Shown here one piece after another: positions 48,393 through 58,155 of a stretch of 64,000 bases of DNA. Position numbers and translations under genes: made by a program. The stretch lies in assembly GCF_013178945.1 (NCBI RefSeq), contig NZ_JABFDM010000011.1:1-64000 (forward strand), in the 5' to 3' direction. The first letter of the stretch is position 1. Every line of letters begins with the position of its first letter. The notes below the pieces were generated by a model. That model searched no databases. It was not told the origin of the DNA and worked only from the letters and a program-made list of their open reading frames with translations. This DNA is from Bradyrhizobium aeschynomenes (GTDB lineage: Bacteria > Pseudomonadota > Alphaproteobacteria > Rhizobiales > Xanthobacteraceae).

Positions 48393-49373
48393 TTACGGAG
48401 TAGACCTGATGGTGGCAAGCAGCTCCTTGCCGAAGCGCTTCTCGAATTCGGGATCCAGCGGCTTGACCGCATCCACGAAGGACTTCCGATCGAACGTCTC
48501 GATGACGTCCATACCGCCCTTGCGCAGATCGACCAGCTTCTCGGCATCGAGCTCGGCCTTCCAGGTCACCTCCGCCGCGACTCTCGCGGCTGCGATCAGC
48601 GCCTCGCGCTCGCTCGCGTCCAGATGATCGAACATTGCGCGGTTGGCGACGAAGACGATCGGCGCAAAGAAATGGCCGGTCAGCGTCAGATGTTTCTGGA
48701 CCTCCTCGAAGCGATTGGCCGCGATGGTCGGCACGGGATTCTCCTGACCATCGAGACGTCCATCCTTGAGCGCGGCATAGACCAGCGGAAAGTCCATCGG
48801 CACCACTTCGGCGCCCAGCGCCTTGAAAGTCATCTGATAGACCGGGTTGGGAATCACGCGAATCTTCAGACCCTTGACGTCAGCGACGGAGCGAACCGGT
48901 CGCTTCGAGTTGGTCAGGTTGCGGAAGCCCTGCTTGCCCAACGCCAGCAGCACCAAGCCCTTGTCGGCGAACTTCGCGCCGATCGCGGCGGCGACCGGTC
49001 CCGTGGCGACGGCCTTGGCATGGGCCGTGTCGCGAAACAGGAAGGGAATGTCGAACACGCCGAGCTCGGGAACGACAGCGCTCGCGATGCCTCCGGACAC
49101 GACCGCGATATCGACCGCGCCGCTCCGTGTTGCAGCCAGCACGGCCGCTTCGCTGCCGAACGAGTTCCCGGCGCGCTCGTCGATGATGAGCCGTTTGCCA
49201 GCGAGCGCCTGCAGCCTGACGCGGAACTCGTCAGACCCGACCTGCTGCGGGTTCTGCGGCTGCGAATTGAAAACCAACGAGACCATTCGCGGTGATGCTG
49301 CGGCGTGATACGGACCGAGCAAGGCTGCGGTCATCAGTCCGGCAAATAAAATCTCTCGTAGCTGTCTGCGCAT
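48393..49373 (-). CDS. TRAP transporter solute-binding protein (DctP-like), orphan
   Basis: 326 residues with a signal peptide (to AAASP near residue 27). DctP family features: GSDEFRVRLQALAGKRL, a ligand-Arg region GLKIRVIPNPVYQMTFKALG, FPLVYAALKDGRLDGQENP, and helices in the C-terminal part. No DctQ or DctM membrane genes occur in the window, while a chemoreceptor follows immediately. It could feed ligand to a distant TRAP permease or, more interestingly, to the chemoreceptor. Confidence 0.9.
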   Translation of the reverse strand: MRRQLREILFAGLMTAALLGPYHAAASPRMVSLVFNSQPQNPQQVGSDEFRVRLQALAGKRLIIDERAGNSFGSEAAVLAATRSGAVDIAVVSGGIASAVVPELGVFDIPFLFRDTAHAKAVATGPVAAAIGAKFADKGLVLLALGKQGFRNLTNSKRPVRSVADVKGLKIRVIPNPVYQMTFKALGAEVVPMDFPLVYAALKDGRLDGQENPVPTIAANRFEEVQKHLTLTGHFFAPIVFVANRAMFDHLDASEREALIAAARVAAEVTWKAELDAEKLVDLRKGGMDVIETFDRKSFVDAVKPLDPEFEKRFGKELLATIRSTP

Positions 49374-49530
49374 GAGATCCCGAGCTCGTTGTTCTCGGCG
49401 CAGTCTAGGAGGGAGGTATGGTTAAGGCGTTAAGAAGCGAGCTCATGCTGATGTCGTCGAAGTTTCGACTATCGTAGGTTAGTATCAGTAGCTCTTGCCG
49501 TGACACGTCACTCTGCGGCGCCTTCGGAGT

Positions 49531-49558
49531 GATGAGCCCGTAGAATTACGGGCTCATC
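49531..49558. repeat. Perfect 12-bp hairpin
   Basis: GATGAGCCCGTA / TACGGGCTCATC with a GAAT loop, between the TRAP-binding-protein gene (upstream side) and the end of the oxidoreductase gene. No T-run follows on either strand. A stable RNA stem or terminator for the oxidoreductase gene is possible. Confidence 0.5.
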
Positions 49559-49658
49559 ATCAACAGTCGCCGAAAAAAGGTCGCCTGGCTCGTAGCTACG
49601 ACCGGGGGCATCTTCTGATAAATAGAATTCATCGCGGACACCGCAAGAGGAGACGCCG

Positions 49659-50303
49659 TCAGCGGCGCATCGCGCCCGACAGAAGCACTCTGACTCCATC
49701 GACCGACGGAACGGTCTCGAGCAGCGCGTGTGCGACATCCGCAGCCATGATCGGCTTGTAGTTCGCGGGGATGAGGAAGCCGATGAGCTTGTTCAGCCTG
49801 TTGCCCCATTCCTCCCCCGGCCGGTCAGGCTGCCCCAGTTCCGCCCGCGCGCCGACCAATAGCGAAGGCCTGGCAATGACGAGGCCCGCGAAAGGCAGCG
49901 CGGCCAGATCCTGCTCCAACTCACCTTTCACGCGGCTGTAGAAGACGCGCGATTTCGCATCGGCGCCCATTGCGCTGACGAGCCCGACCCGTTTGGCGCC
50001 GCTCGCAAGCGCGGCCTTGGCAACGGCGAGGTTCGCATCGTGATCGACGGCACGAAAGGCGGCCTGGCTGCCGGCGACCTTGATGGTCGTGCCGAGCGCC
50101 AGATACAGCTCATCGGCGGCAGGCAGAGCCGGGAGTGCGGCGAAGTCCACGGCGTGGGCGGTCAGCTTGGGCGAAACAACCGCCGGCGCGCGGCGGCCGA
50201 CGGCGTGGACGTGCTCGACGGACGGATCGGCGAGCAGGCCGCTCAGAAGCTCACGGCCGACGAGGCCGGTGGCTCCGGCAATGATCACGGTGCGCTTTGA
50301 CAT
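49659..50303 (-). CDS. Rossmann-fold NAD(P)-binding oxidoreductase
   Basis: 214 residues from ATG 50303 (GGAG upstream). Dinucleotide motif IIAGATGLVGRELL at the N-terminus, then LGTTIKVAG, LVSAMGADA and YSRVKGELEQDL, as in atypical short-chain (NmrA/HTATIP2-like) reductases. Extra upstream open frame to 50405 lacks protein character. Function unknown. Confidence 0.85.
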   Translation of the reverse strand: MSKRTVIIAGATGLVGRELLSGLLADPSVEHVHAVGRRAPAVVSPKLTAHAVDFAALPALPAADELYLALGTTIKVAGSQAAFRAVDHDANLAVAKAALASGAKRVGLVSAMGADAKSRVFYSRVKGELEQDLAALPFAGLVIARPSLLVGARAELGQPDRPGEEWGNRLNKLIGFLIPANYKPIMAADVAHALLETVPSVDGVRVLLSGAMRR

Positions 50304-50441
50304 CTCCGCTCCCCGGCCAGCAGGCTGGGAGAAGGTAGGCATTGCCCGCCCGGTTCGGAAGGTGGCCTCGTACTTTTCGTTCAACGCCGCGGAAGGGAGC
50401 TCCATTCCGCGACGTGCTACTGATGATGGGCGTCGGGGCGC

Positions 50442-52757
50442 TTACGCGCCCTTGCGGCGCTCCGCCGCCCTGGCCATCGCCGCGGCAAACGCGCCGCCGC
50501 CCGACGATTTCTCCTCGCGCGTGGTCATGCGGGAGGCCGCCGGCGGACGGGCGCTGGTACGCTTCTCGCCCTTTGCAGGCAGCGGATCGGACAAACGAAG
50601 CGTCAACGAGATGCGGTTGCGCGGCACGTCGACGTCCAGCACCTTGACCTTCACGACCTGGCCCGGCTTCACCACCTCGCGCGGATCGTTGATGCGCTTC
50701 TCGGACATCGCCGAGATGTGGATCAGACCGTCCTGGTGCACGCCGATATCGGCGAAGGCGCCGAACGCGGCGACGTTGGTGATCGTCGCCTCCAGGATCA
50801 TGCCCGGCTTGAGATGCGTGATCTTCTCGACGCCCTCCTGGAAGGTCGCGGTCTTGAACTCCGGACGCGGATCGCGGCCGGGCTTGTCCAACTCCTTGAT
50901 GATGTCGGAGACGGTCGGCACGCCGAAGCGCTCGTCGGCGAACTTGGCCGGGTTGAGCGTCTTCAAGGTCTTGCTGTCGCCGATCAGAACCTTGATGTCG
51001 CTCTTGGTCGCTTCGAGAATCTTCTTCACGACCGGATAGGATTCAGGGTGCACCCCGGAAGCATCGAGCGGATTGTCGCCGTCACGGATGCGCAGGAAGC
51101 CGGCGCACTGTTCGAACGCCTTCGGGCCCAATCGCGGCACGTCCTTGAGCTTGTCGCGGGTCGGGAACGGCCCGTTGGCATCGCGATGCGCGACGATGTT
51201 CTGCGCCAGCGTCTCGCCAATGCCGGAGACACGCGCCAGCAGCGGCGCAGAGGCGGTGTTGAGATCGACGCCGACCGCGTTCACGCAGTCCTCGACGGTC
51301 GCATCGAGCGCGCGCGCCAGCTCATACTGGTTGAGATCGTGCTGATACTGGCCGACGCCGATCGAGGCCGGCGGCACCTTGACGAGTTCGCCGAGCGGAT
51401 CCTGCAGGCGGCGCGCGATCGAGACCGCGCCGCGGATCGAGACGTCGAGATTGGGGAATTCCTTCGCCGCGAACTCCGACGCCGAATAGACCGACGCGCC
51501 GGCTTCCGACACGATCGCCTTGGTCAGCTTCAGGTCCGGCTTCAGCTTCATCAGGTCGGCGACCAGCTTCTCGGTCTCGCGCGACGCCGTGCCGTTGCCG
51601 ATCGCGACCAGCTCGATGCGATGCTTGATGCAGAGCTGCGCGAGCGTGAGCATGCTCTCGTTCCACTGCCGCTGCGGCTCGTGCGGATAGATCGTGGCAT
51701 GGTCGACGAACTTGCCGGTGCGGTCGATCACGGCGACCTTGACGCCGGTGCGGAAGCCCGGGTCGAGCCCGAGCGTCGCGCGGCCGCCGGCAGGCGCCGC
51801 GAGCAGGAGATCGCGCAAGTTCGCGGCGAATACGCGCACCGCTTCCTTCTCGGCCTCCTGCCACAGCCGCATGCGGACATCGAGCGCGAGCGACGTCTTG
51901 ATGCGGGTGCGCCAGGCCCAGCGCACGGAGTCTGACAGGAACTGATCCGCCGGGCGGCCCTGGCGCGAGATGCCGAAGGTCACCGCGATGCGGTTCTCAT
52001 ACAGCGATGGATCCTTCGAATCCTCCGGCTCGCCGTCGCCGAAATCGAGCTGCAGCACCTCTTCCTTTTCGCCGCGCAGCATCGCCAGGATGCGGTGCGA
52101 CGGCAGCTTGGTGAACGGCTCGGAGAAATCGAAGTAGTCGGCGAACTTGGCGCCCTCGGTCTTCTTGCCGTGACGCACCGAGGATTTGACGGCGCCACGC
52201 GTCCACATCTCCTCGCGCAGCGAGCCGACGAGATCGGCATGTTCGGCGAAACGCTCGACCAGGATCGCGCGGGCGCCGTCGAGCGCGGCCTTGACGTCCT
52301 TGACCGGATTGTCGCCGTCTTTCTTGATGAACGCCTTGGCTTCGTCTTCCGGATTCTTCATGGGGTCGCCGATCAGCATGTCGGCGAGCGGCTCGAGCCC
52401 GGCCTCCTTGGCGATCTGCGCCTTGGTGCGGCGCTTTTCCTTGAACGGCAAATAGATGTCTTCCAGACGCGCCTTGGTGTCGGCGGTCGCCAGTGCCAGC
52501 TCGATCTCCGGCGTCATCTTGCCCTGCGACTTGATGCTCTCGATGATCGCGGTGCGCCGTGCATCCATCTCGCGCAGATAACGCAGTCGCTCCTCCAGCG
52601 TACGCAGTTGCGTGTCGTCGAGCATGCCGGTCGCTTCCTTGCGGTAGCGCGCGATGAACGGAACGGTCGCGCCGCCGTCGAGCAGATCGATCGCGGCCTG
52701 GACCTGGGCATCCCTGACGGAGAGCTCAGCGGCGATGATGGAGGCAAAATTCGACAC
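50442..52757 (-). CDS. tex: Tex-family RNA-binding transcription accessory protein
   Basis: 771 residues from GTG 52757, preceded by GGAAG; the frame remains open far upstream but conservation starts at SNFASIIAAEL. Tex N-terminal helical domain (about 5-190; VPFIARYRKEATGMLDDTQL), YqgF/RNase H-like core (about 325-455; LGLDPGFRTGVKVAVID), helix-hairpin-helix (about 490-560; VGVDLNTASAPLLARVSGIG) and an S1 RNA-binding domain (about 645-720; GMILEATITNVAAFGAFADI). The basic tail is rich in Ala/Arg. Cytosolic; affects transcription. Confidence 0.96.
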   Translation of the reverse strand: MSNFASIIAAELSVRDAQVQAAIDLLDGGATVPFIARYRKEATGMLDDTQLRTLEERLRYLREMDARRTAIIESIKSQGKMTPEIELALATADTKARLEDIYLPFKEKRRTKAQIAKEAGLEPLADMLIGDPMKNPEDEAKAFIKKDGDNPVKDVKAALDGARAILVERFAEHADLVGSLREEMWTRGAVKSSVRHGKKTEGAKFADYFDFSEPFTKLPSHRILAMLRGEKEEVLQLDFGDGEPEDSKDPSLYENRIAVTFGISRQGRPADQFLSDSVRWAWRTRIKTSLALDVRMRLWQEAEKEAVRVFAANLRDLLLAAPAGGRATLGLDPGFRTGVKVAVIDRTGKFVDHATIYPHEPQRQWNESMLTLAQLCIKHRIELVAIGNGTASRETEKLVADLMKLKPDLKLTKAIVSEAGASVYSASEFAAKEFPNLDVSIRGAVSIARRLQDPLGELVKVPPASIGVGQYQHDLNQYELARALDATVEDCVNAVGVDLNTASAPLLARVSGIGETLAQNIVAHRDANGPFPTRDKLKDVPRLGPKAFEQCAGFLRIRDGDNPLDASGVHPESYPVVKKILEATKSDIKVLIGDSKTLKTLNPAKFADERFGVPTVSDIIKELDKPGRDPRPEFKTATFQEGVEKITHLKPGMILEATITNVAAFGAFADIGVHQDGLIHISAMSEKRINDPREVVKPGQVVKVKVLDVDVPRNRISLTLRLSDPLPAKGEKRTSARPPAASRMTTREEKSSGGGAFAAAMARAAERRKGA

Positions 52758-52953
52758 GGTGTTCTTCCGAGATTCGTGACGGGGCTGATTGGATAGGAGT
52801 CCGCGCGCGCCGGCGCAAGCGGGTGGCGGACGCTCTGTGGGCAACCGTGGCAAAAAAGACCGGTTGCGAATCATGTAAAACGCTGTCGCAGCCGAGCCAT
52901 CTCGTTGCGCGCGCGAAGCAAATCGCGGATTCTCTTGGACTGAGGGACGATTC

Positions 52954-55014
52954 GTGCAGGCAGCGGCCGCGACATATCTCGACGATCTCAATCCGGAGCA
53001 GCGCCGCGCGGTCGAGCATGGCGGTGCGCTGGCCGCACCGGGGCCGCCGCTGCTGATCATCGCGGGCGCAGGCTCCGGCAAGACCAACACGCTGGCGCAT
53101 CGTGTCGCGCATCTGCTCGTCAACGGCGCCGATCCGCGCCGCATCCTGCTGATGACCTTCTCGCGCCGCGCGGCCAGCGAGATGAACCGGCGGGTCGAGC
53201 GCATCGCGCGAAAAGTGCTGGGCGGCCAGGCCGAAGCGATCACGTCGGGGCTGACATGGGCCGGCACGTTTCACGGCCTGGGCGCGCGGATGCTGCGCGA
53301 ATACGCTGAGCGCGTGGGCCTCGATCCCGTGTTCACGATCCATGATCGCGAGGATTCCGCCGACCTGATGAATTTGGTGCGGCACGAGCGCGGCCTGTCC
53401 AACACGCAGCGGCGCTTTCCGACCAAGGGAACCTGCATCGCGATCTACTCGCGGTGCGTCAATGCCGACATGCCGCTCGACGAGGCGCTGGTGCGGCACT
53501 TTCCCTGGTGCGCGGAATGGGCCGGCGAGCTCAGGGGCTTGTTCGCGGCCTATGTCGACGCCAAGCAGGCCAACGCCGTGCTCGACTACGACGATCTGCT
53601 GCTCTACTGGGCACAGATGATGGCGGATGAGAGCATCGCCCGCGAGATCGGCGACCGCTTCGACCACGTGCTGGTCGACGAGTATCAGGATACGAACCGG
53701 CTGCAGTCGCAGATCCTGCTGGGGTTGAAACCAACCGGCGCGGGTCTCACGGTCGTCGGCGACGACGCGCAGTCGATCTACGCGTTTCGCGCCGCCACCG
53801 TGCGCAACATCCTGGAATTTCCCGATCAGTTCAGCCCGCGCGCCGACATCGTCACGCTCGACCGCAACTACCGCTCGACGCAGCCGATCCTCTCCGCGGC
53901 GAATGCCGTGATCGGGCTGGCGCGCGAGCGCTTCACCAAGAATTTGTGGACCGACCGCACGGCCTCGCGCAAGCCGCAGCTGGTGACGGTGCGCGACGAG
54001 ACCGACCAGGCGCGCTACGTCGTCGAGCAGGTGCTGGCCAAGCGCGAGGAAGGCATCGTGCTGAAGCAGCAGGCGGTGCTGTTCCGGACCTCGTCGCACT
54101 CTGGTCCGCTGGAGTTCGAGCTGACGCGCCGAAACATTCCGTTCGTGAAGTTCGGCGGGCTGAAGTTTCTGGATGCGGCCCATGTCAAGGACATGCTGGC
54201 CTGCCTGCGCTTCGTCGAAAACCCGCGCGACCGCATCGCCGGATTTCGCGTGCTGCACCTGATCCCGGGCATCGGCCCGGCCTCGGCACAGCGGCTGCTC
54301 GATGCCGCCGGCGAGAGCGCCGATCCGCTTCGTGCGTTGTGCGCACAGCCGGCGCCGGCGCGCGCGGGCGAGGATTGGGCGGCGTTCGTGCGCATGCTGG
54401 AGCAATTGCGGGTCTCGGACTGGCCCGCCGACATCGAGCGCGTCAGGCACTGGTACCAGCCGCATCTCGAGCGCGTGCACGAGGACGCCGAGGTGCGTAG
54501 CGCCGATCTGCTGCAGCTCGAGCAGATCGCCAGCGGCTATCCCTCGCGCGAGCGTTTTCTCACCGAGCTGACGCTCGACCCGCCGGACGCGACCTCCGAC
54601 CAAGCCGGAGTCCCCTTGCTCGACGAGGACTATCTGATCCTCTCCACCATCCATTCCGCCAAGGGCATGGAGTGGAATGCGGTGCACGTGCTCAACGTCG
54701 TCGACGGCTGCATGCCGTCTGATCTCGGCGCCGGCTCCAGCGCCGAATTGGAAGAGGAGCGCCGGCTGCTCTATGTCGCGATGACCCGCGCCAAGGACGA
54801 CCTGCATCTGCTGGTGCCGCAGCGCTTCTTCGTCCATGGCCAGCCTGTGCGCGGCGATCGTCATGTCTACGCCTCGCGCACGCGGTTCATTCCGGAAGCG
54901 CTGGTGCCGCTGTTCGAGCGCGTGAGCTGGCCGAAGGTGCAGGCGGGGCCGGCATATGCGAGCGCGGGACCGCGGATCGATCTGGGTGCGCGAATGCGCG
55001 AGCGGTGGCGGTGA
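52954..55014 (+). CDS. UvrD/Rep-family superfamily 1 DNA helicase
   Basis: 686 residues; GTG 52954 with GAGGGA upstream. Walker A IIAGAGSGKTNTL, motif Ia TFSRRAASEM, Walker B VDEYQDTN, motif III GDDAQSIYAFR, motif IV RNYRST, motif V STIHSAKGMEW and motif VI YVAMTRAKDDL are all present. It is shorter than UvrD proper and closer to short Rep-like helicases; the C-terminal tail is brief. It probably works in DNA repair or replication restart. Divergent from tex. Confidence 0.94.
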   Translation: MQAAAATYLDDLNPEQRRAVEHGGALAAPGPPLLIIAGAGSGKTNTLAHRVAHLLVNGADPRRILLMTFSRRAASEMNRRVERIARKVLGGQAEAITSGLTWAGTFHGLGARMLREYAERVGLDPVFTIHDREDSADLMNLVRHERGLSNTQRRFPTKGTCIAIYSRCVNADMPLDEALVRHFPWCAEWAGELRGLFAAYVDAKQANAVLDYDDLLLYWAQMMADESIAREIGDRFDHVLVDEYQDTNRLQSQILLGLKPTGAGLTVVGDDAQSIYAFRAATVRNILEFPDQFSPRADIVTLDRNYRSTQPILSAANAVIGLARERFTKNLWTDRTASRKPQLVTVRDETDQARYVVEQVLAKREEGIVLKQQAVLFRTSSHSGPLEFELTRRNIPFVKFGGLKFLDAAHVKDMLACLRFVENPRDRIAGFRVLHLIPGIGPASAQRLLDAAGESADPLRALCAQPAPARAGEDWAAFVRMLEQLRVSDWPADIERVRHWYQPHLERVHEDAEVRSADLLQLEQIASGYPSRERFLTELTLDPPDATSDQAGVPLLDEDYLILSTIHSAKGMEWNAVHVLNVVDGCMPSDLGAGSSAELEEERRLLYVAMTRAKDDLHLLVPQRFFVHGQPVRGDRHVYASRTRFIPEALVPLFERVSWPKVQAGPAYASAGPRIDLGARMRERWR

Positions 55015-55047
55015 ACGAACGCGGCAGCAGCGCTCCTACGGTGCCAA

Positions 55048-55218
55048 TGATTGCGCCCTCTCCCCTTGTGGGAGAGGGCTACACAACTGATAGCCACGAA
55101 CTCGCTCGGGTGAGGGGTTCGTGCCGCAAATTCAGGCCGGAGTTCGTGGCGACCCCTCACCCGGCTTTCATGCTTTGCATGAAAGCCGCCCTCTCCCACA
55201 AGGGGAGAGGGTGCACCG
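55048..55218. repeat. Inverted palindromic element
   Basis: CCCTCTCCCCTTGTGGGAGAGGG near its left end and its inverted partner CCCTCTCCCACAAGGGG at its right, with CCCTCACCCGGCTTTCATGC in the middle followed by a stem around TTTCATG-CTTTG-CATGAAA. It is related to the element at 26.77 kb and lies between the helicase and the convergent desaturase. Confidence 0.65.
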
Positions 55219-55249
55219 TTTGCGTGGCGAGGAGTTCGGCACCAACTCA

Positions 55250-56206
55250 TCATGAATTGGCCTTCGTGATCCACTGCGTCCGAAACCACGCCAGCGTCTG
55301 CCGTGTAACGGCCACGTACCCCTCCCCGCGATACTTGATCTCACCATCGACGATCGCATGCAGCTTCGGCAAGGCGTGGAACGGCACGGCCGGATAGGCG
55401 TGGTGCTCGACATGGTATGGCATGTTCCAGGCGAGCCAGTGCACGAATTGCGTGGTGAAGGTGGTGCGGGTGTTGTGGAAGGCGCTTCGCGTGTGATCGC
55501 AGCCGGTGTGTTCGGCATAGAGATAGGGCCGCAGGATCAGTTGCCCGAGCAGCAGCGGGAGCACCCAGACCCACAGCAGGAGCGCGCTGTGCAGCGCGAG
55601 CGAGCCGAACAGCAAGAGTGCGTAGCCGGCGACGTAGACGCGGGCCTCGCGCACGATGATCGCGCGGCGGCCGGCAGGCACCCAAGGCACGGTCACCTCG
55701 CCGGTTACGGCGTGCTTCACCACCAGCCTGAGACGGCCGACGACCTGCACCAGCCCGGAATAGGCAATCGCGAGCTGCGTTTCGGAGCGCGGCTTGGGGC
55801 CGACAATCAGTTCGGGATCGCGCTGGGGATCCTGGGTGTGGCGGTGATGCTCCCAGTGGAACAGGCAGTAGTACTCATAGGGCAGCCCGATCAGGAAGCC
55901 GGACAGATTGCCGACGGCGACATTGAGCCGGCGGCTGTCGAACGCGGTCTTGTGCGCGGTCTCGTGCACCGCCATGAACAGGAACGCGATCAGCACGCCC
56001 TGCGCCGGCAGCAAGGGCAGCGTCCACAAGACCCCATGCGTCGATGCGACCGCTCCAATCAGCGCTCCCATGCCGATGATCGCGCCGTAATGGCTCAGCG
56101 TGCGCAACGCGCCCTTGAGGTTGGAGCGCGTGCAGAGCTGCTGCAACACCGGCGGGGTCAACAACTTCGGACGGGGCGCAAATTCGTCGGTGGGCACATC
56201 GGTCAT
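55250..56206 (-). CDS. Membrane fatty acid desaturase
   Basis: 318 residues from ATG 56206. Four or more membrane helices and all three histidine boxes for the di-iron centre: HETAH (about 93-97), HWEHHRH (about 129-135) and HVEHH (near 268-272). This is the Delta-9/12 type acyl-lipid or related desaturase family; beta-carotene hydroxylase-like enzymes share the boxes. Electron donor not encoded nearby. Co-directional with the MetX-like gene 13 bases upstream, so an operon is likely. Confidence 0.9.
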   Translation of the reverse strand: MTDVPTDEFAPRPKLLTPPVLQQLCTRSNLKGALRTLSHYGAIIGMGALIGAVASTHGVLWTLPLLPAQGVLIAFLFMAVHETAHKTAFDSRRLNVAVGNLSGFLIGLPYEYYCLFHWEHHRHTQDPQRDPELIVGPKPRSETQLAIAYSGLVQVVGRLRLVVKHAVTGEVTVPWVPAGRRAIIVREARVYVAGYALLLFGSLALHSALLLWVWVLPLLLGQLILRPYLYAEHTGCDHTRSAFHNTRTTFTTQFVHWLAWNMPYHVEHHAYPAVPFHALPKLHAIVDGEIKYRGEGYVAVTRQTLAWFRTQWITKANS

Positions 56207-56219
56207 GACAGATATGGAC

Positions 56220-57251
56220 TCAGCTCTGGAGAAGGGTCGAAACGTGGGCTTTGATGAAGTCGCGGTCGGCCGGAATGCGGATCGGATTGCCGGCGCGGTG
56301 GCCGTGGACCGATGGGATCGGCCGCAGCGCGGCCGAGCGCGCGTTGATGAGCTTCGGCAGCTCGCGCTCATTGTCGCGCCAGTCGAAATAGCGGTCGGTC
56401 TGCCCGGGCATCAGCAGCATATGCGCGGTAATCGAAGCCAGCGCGCGATCAAGATCGCCGCCGAAGGCGTCGCAACGGCTGATGTCGCCGCCCTGCCAGA
56501 TCGCGATCTGCGTCAGCAGATTGTTGGCGTCGCGATGCGCGAAGGCGGTATCCCAGGTGGCGGCGAGATAGTCCTCCTGCGAGGCAAAGCCCTGCTCGCG
56601 CCAGACCTCGTCGCGATAGAACTCGTAGGACATCGCCCAGCCGGCATAGATGCGGCCCATCGCCCGCAGGCCGGCGACAGGCTTCTCCACGAAGCGGCCA
56701 TTCTGGAACGCTGGATCTGCCATCAGCGCCGCCTTCACCGCGTCGAGGAACAGATGATTGTAGGGCGAGCAGCGCGCGCTGCCGCACACGACCGCGGCGC
56801 GCTCCACCATGTCCGGGTGGAGAGCAGCCCAGTGATAGGCCTGCATGCCGCCCATCGACCAGCCATAGACCAGCGCGAGCTTCGCGATGCCGAACTGCTC
56901 CTCCAGCAGCCGCCGCTGCGCCGCGACTGCGTCGTGATAGCTGATCGCCGGGAACGGCGCATCGCCGAGCAGGTCGCGCGTGTTGGACGGCGAGGACGAC
57001 AGGCCGTTGCCGAACAGGTTCGGAATGATGATGAAGTATCTGTCTGAATCGAGAATGCCGCCCGGCCCGATCAGCCATTCGGTATCGACATGCTGGGCGC
57101 CGAACGACGTCGGATAGAGGATGACGTTGTCCTTGGCCGGATTCAGCGTGCCGTACGTCTTGAAGGCGAGCCGCAGCGACCGGAACGTCGCGCCCGATTG
57201 CAGCACGACATCGCCCGCCTCGAAGATCTGATATTCGCCGCTGACTTTCAT
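56220..57251 (-). CDS. MetX-like alpha/beta hydrolase
   Basis: 343 residues from ATG 57251. Family features of homoserine/serine O-acetyltransferase-like hydrolases: YPTSFGAQHVDTEWLIG, NLFGNGLSSSPSN, nucleophile elbow YGWSMGGMQAYHWAA, and the catalytic Asp/His region near PGQTDRYFDW and HGHRAGNP. Acetyl-CoA-dependent transfer or hydrolysis cannot be separated by sequence. It lies downstream of structured-RNA copy 2 on the same strand. Confidence 0.88.
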   Translation of the reverse strand: MKVSGEYQIFEAGDVVLQSGATFRSLRLAFKTYGTLNPAKDNVILYPTSFGAQHVDTEWLIGPGGILDSDRYFIIIPNLFGNGLSSSPSNTRDLLGDAPFPAISYHDAVAAQRRLLEEQFGIAKLALVYGWSMGGMQAYHWAALHPDMVERAAVVCGSARCSPYNHLFLDAVKAALMADPAFQNGRFVEKPVAGLRAMGRIYAGWAMSYEFYRDEVWREQGFASQEDYLAATWDTAFAHRDANNLLTQIAIWQGGDISRCDAFGGDLDRALASITAHMLLMPGQTDRYFDWRDNERELPKLINARSAALRPIPSVHGHRAGNPIRIPADRDFIKAHVSTLLQS

Positions 57252-57425
57252 GCGCGTGGTCCCGTGTCATCCATGAGCTGAGCCTAGGTGATGCGCGGCC
57301 GTGCCACACGCCCATTTTTTGGCATGGCCTGCTCGCGTGAACGGCGCAACGGCGGGGGCGGCACGTCACCCACGCGCTCGCATTCCCGCGGCTGCTGAGG
57401 CCCGAGTTCTGGCAAGGATTGCACA

Positions 57426-57545
57426 CCCTCGAAAGAATGAGGGCGCAGGGAATGCCGGGTGAAGGCCTCACCCATGGCCCGCCTGCGAAAAAAATGCAGG
57501 CGGCAGGAACCACAGGTTCAGCCGACAATCCGGCATTCCCTGCGC
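57426..57545 (-). ncRNA. Candidate structured RNA, copy 2
   Basis: Minus-strand counterpart of copy 1. Outer helix: 57530-57545 pairs with 57443-57458 over 16 perfect base pairs. The inner hairpin, with arms 57479-57486 and 57496-57503, has an A/T-rich loop. A 3' hairpin pairs 57426-57430 with 57439-57443. The core at 57509-57523 is identical to copy 1 in reverse complement. Outer-helix positions that differ from copy 1 change on both arms. It lies 175 bases upstream of the MetX-like start. Confidence 0.5.
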
Positions 57546-57782
57546 GATGGGCTTACGGCTGCTCCGTGCTCTCCCTGGGGACCGGCGTTCTTGCCCCCAT
57601 CGCCCGCGCCTGCCCTGGAGCAGAGATCACGGACTTGGCCTCAGCGTCGGGAGGCCAGGACCACACGGCTTGACCGTCCGCAGCAGATCGTTCGTCGGCG
57701 CGACTTGCGTCACGCTGCGACCCGCCACGGCCACCGCATCCCCGCCTCGCGTCTCGTGACGACCGCGCGTACGCCCCTCATC
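57546..57782 (-). repeat. Conserved upstream part of a large dispersed element, copy 2
   Basis: Reverse complement shares two blocks with copy 1: GATGAGGGGCGTACGCG (57766-57782) and the 29-base block at 57640-57668. The order and spacing relative to the RNA match copy 1. It contains no gene that I can support. Confidence 0.6.
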
Positions 57783-58155
57783 GATGAGGCGGGATGCGCG
57801 CAATAGAGCATAGTTTTCGGAAAACCGAAAGGTGAATTTTTGGGCGATTGCGGCTGCCGTGCGGACGCAGGACTTTCGCATATGACGATCGCGGTTTTGC
57901 GCGCGTCTCTCTCCACGTGGTCATGGCCGGGCTTGTCCCGGCCATCCACGTCGTCGGCATGCTGGGAACGGCGTGGATGCCCGGGACAAGCCCGGGCATG
58001 ACGTGCCACAAAACAGCAATCACGCCAGCCGCGAGATCTTTCCTTGCTGCCATAGAGAAACCCTGTGTTTCGCGACCGCCCGCTTGCAAACTGGCTCCGC
58101 CCCTTCCAGCTGACGCACGGACGCCGTATGACGGCCCGACGCATTGGAACGAGAC
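57783..58155. repeat. Intergenic region with inverted palindrome pair
   Basis: ATGGCCGGG-CTTGT-CCCGGCCAT at 57923-57945 and ATGCCCGGG-ACAAG-CCCGGGCAT at 57977-57999 form an inverted pair inside a wider palindrome with CGTGG-type flanks. The remainder is upstream DNA of the luciferase-like gene with no other feature seen. Confidence 0.6.
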
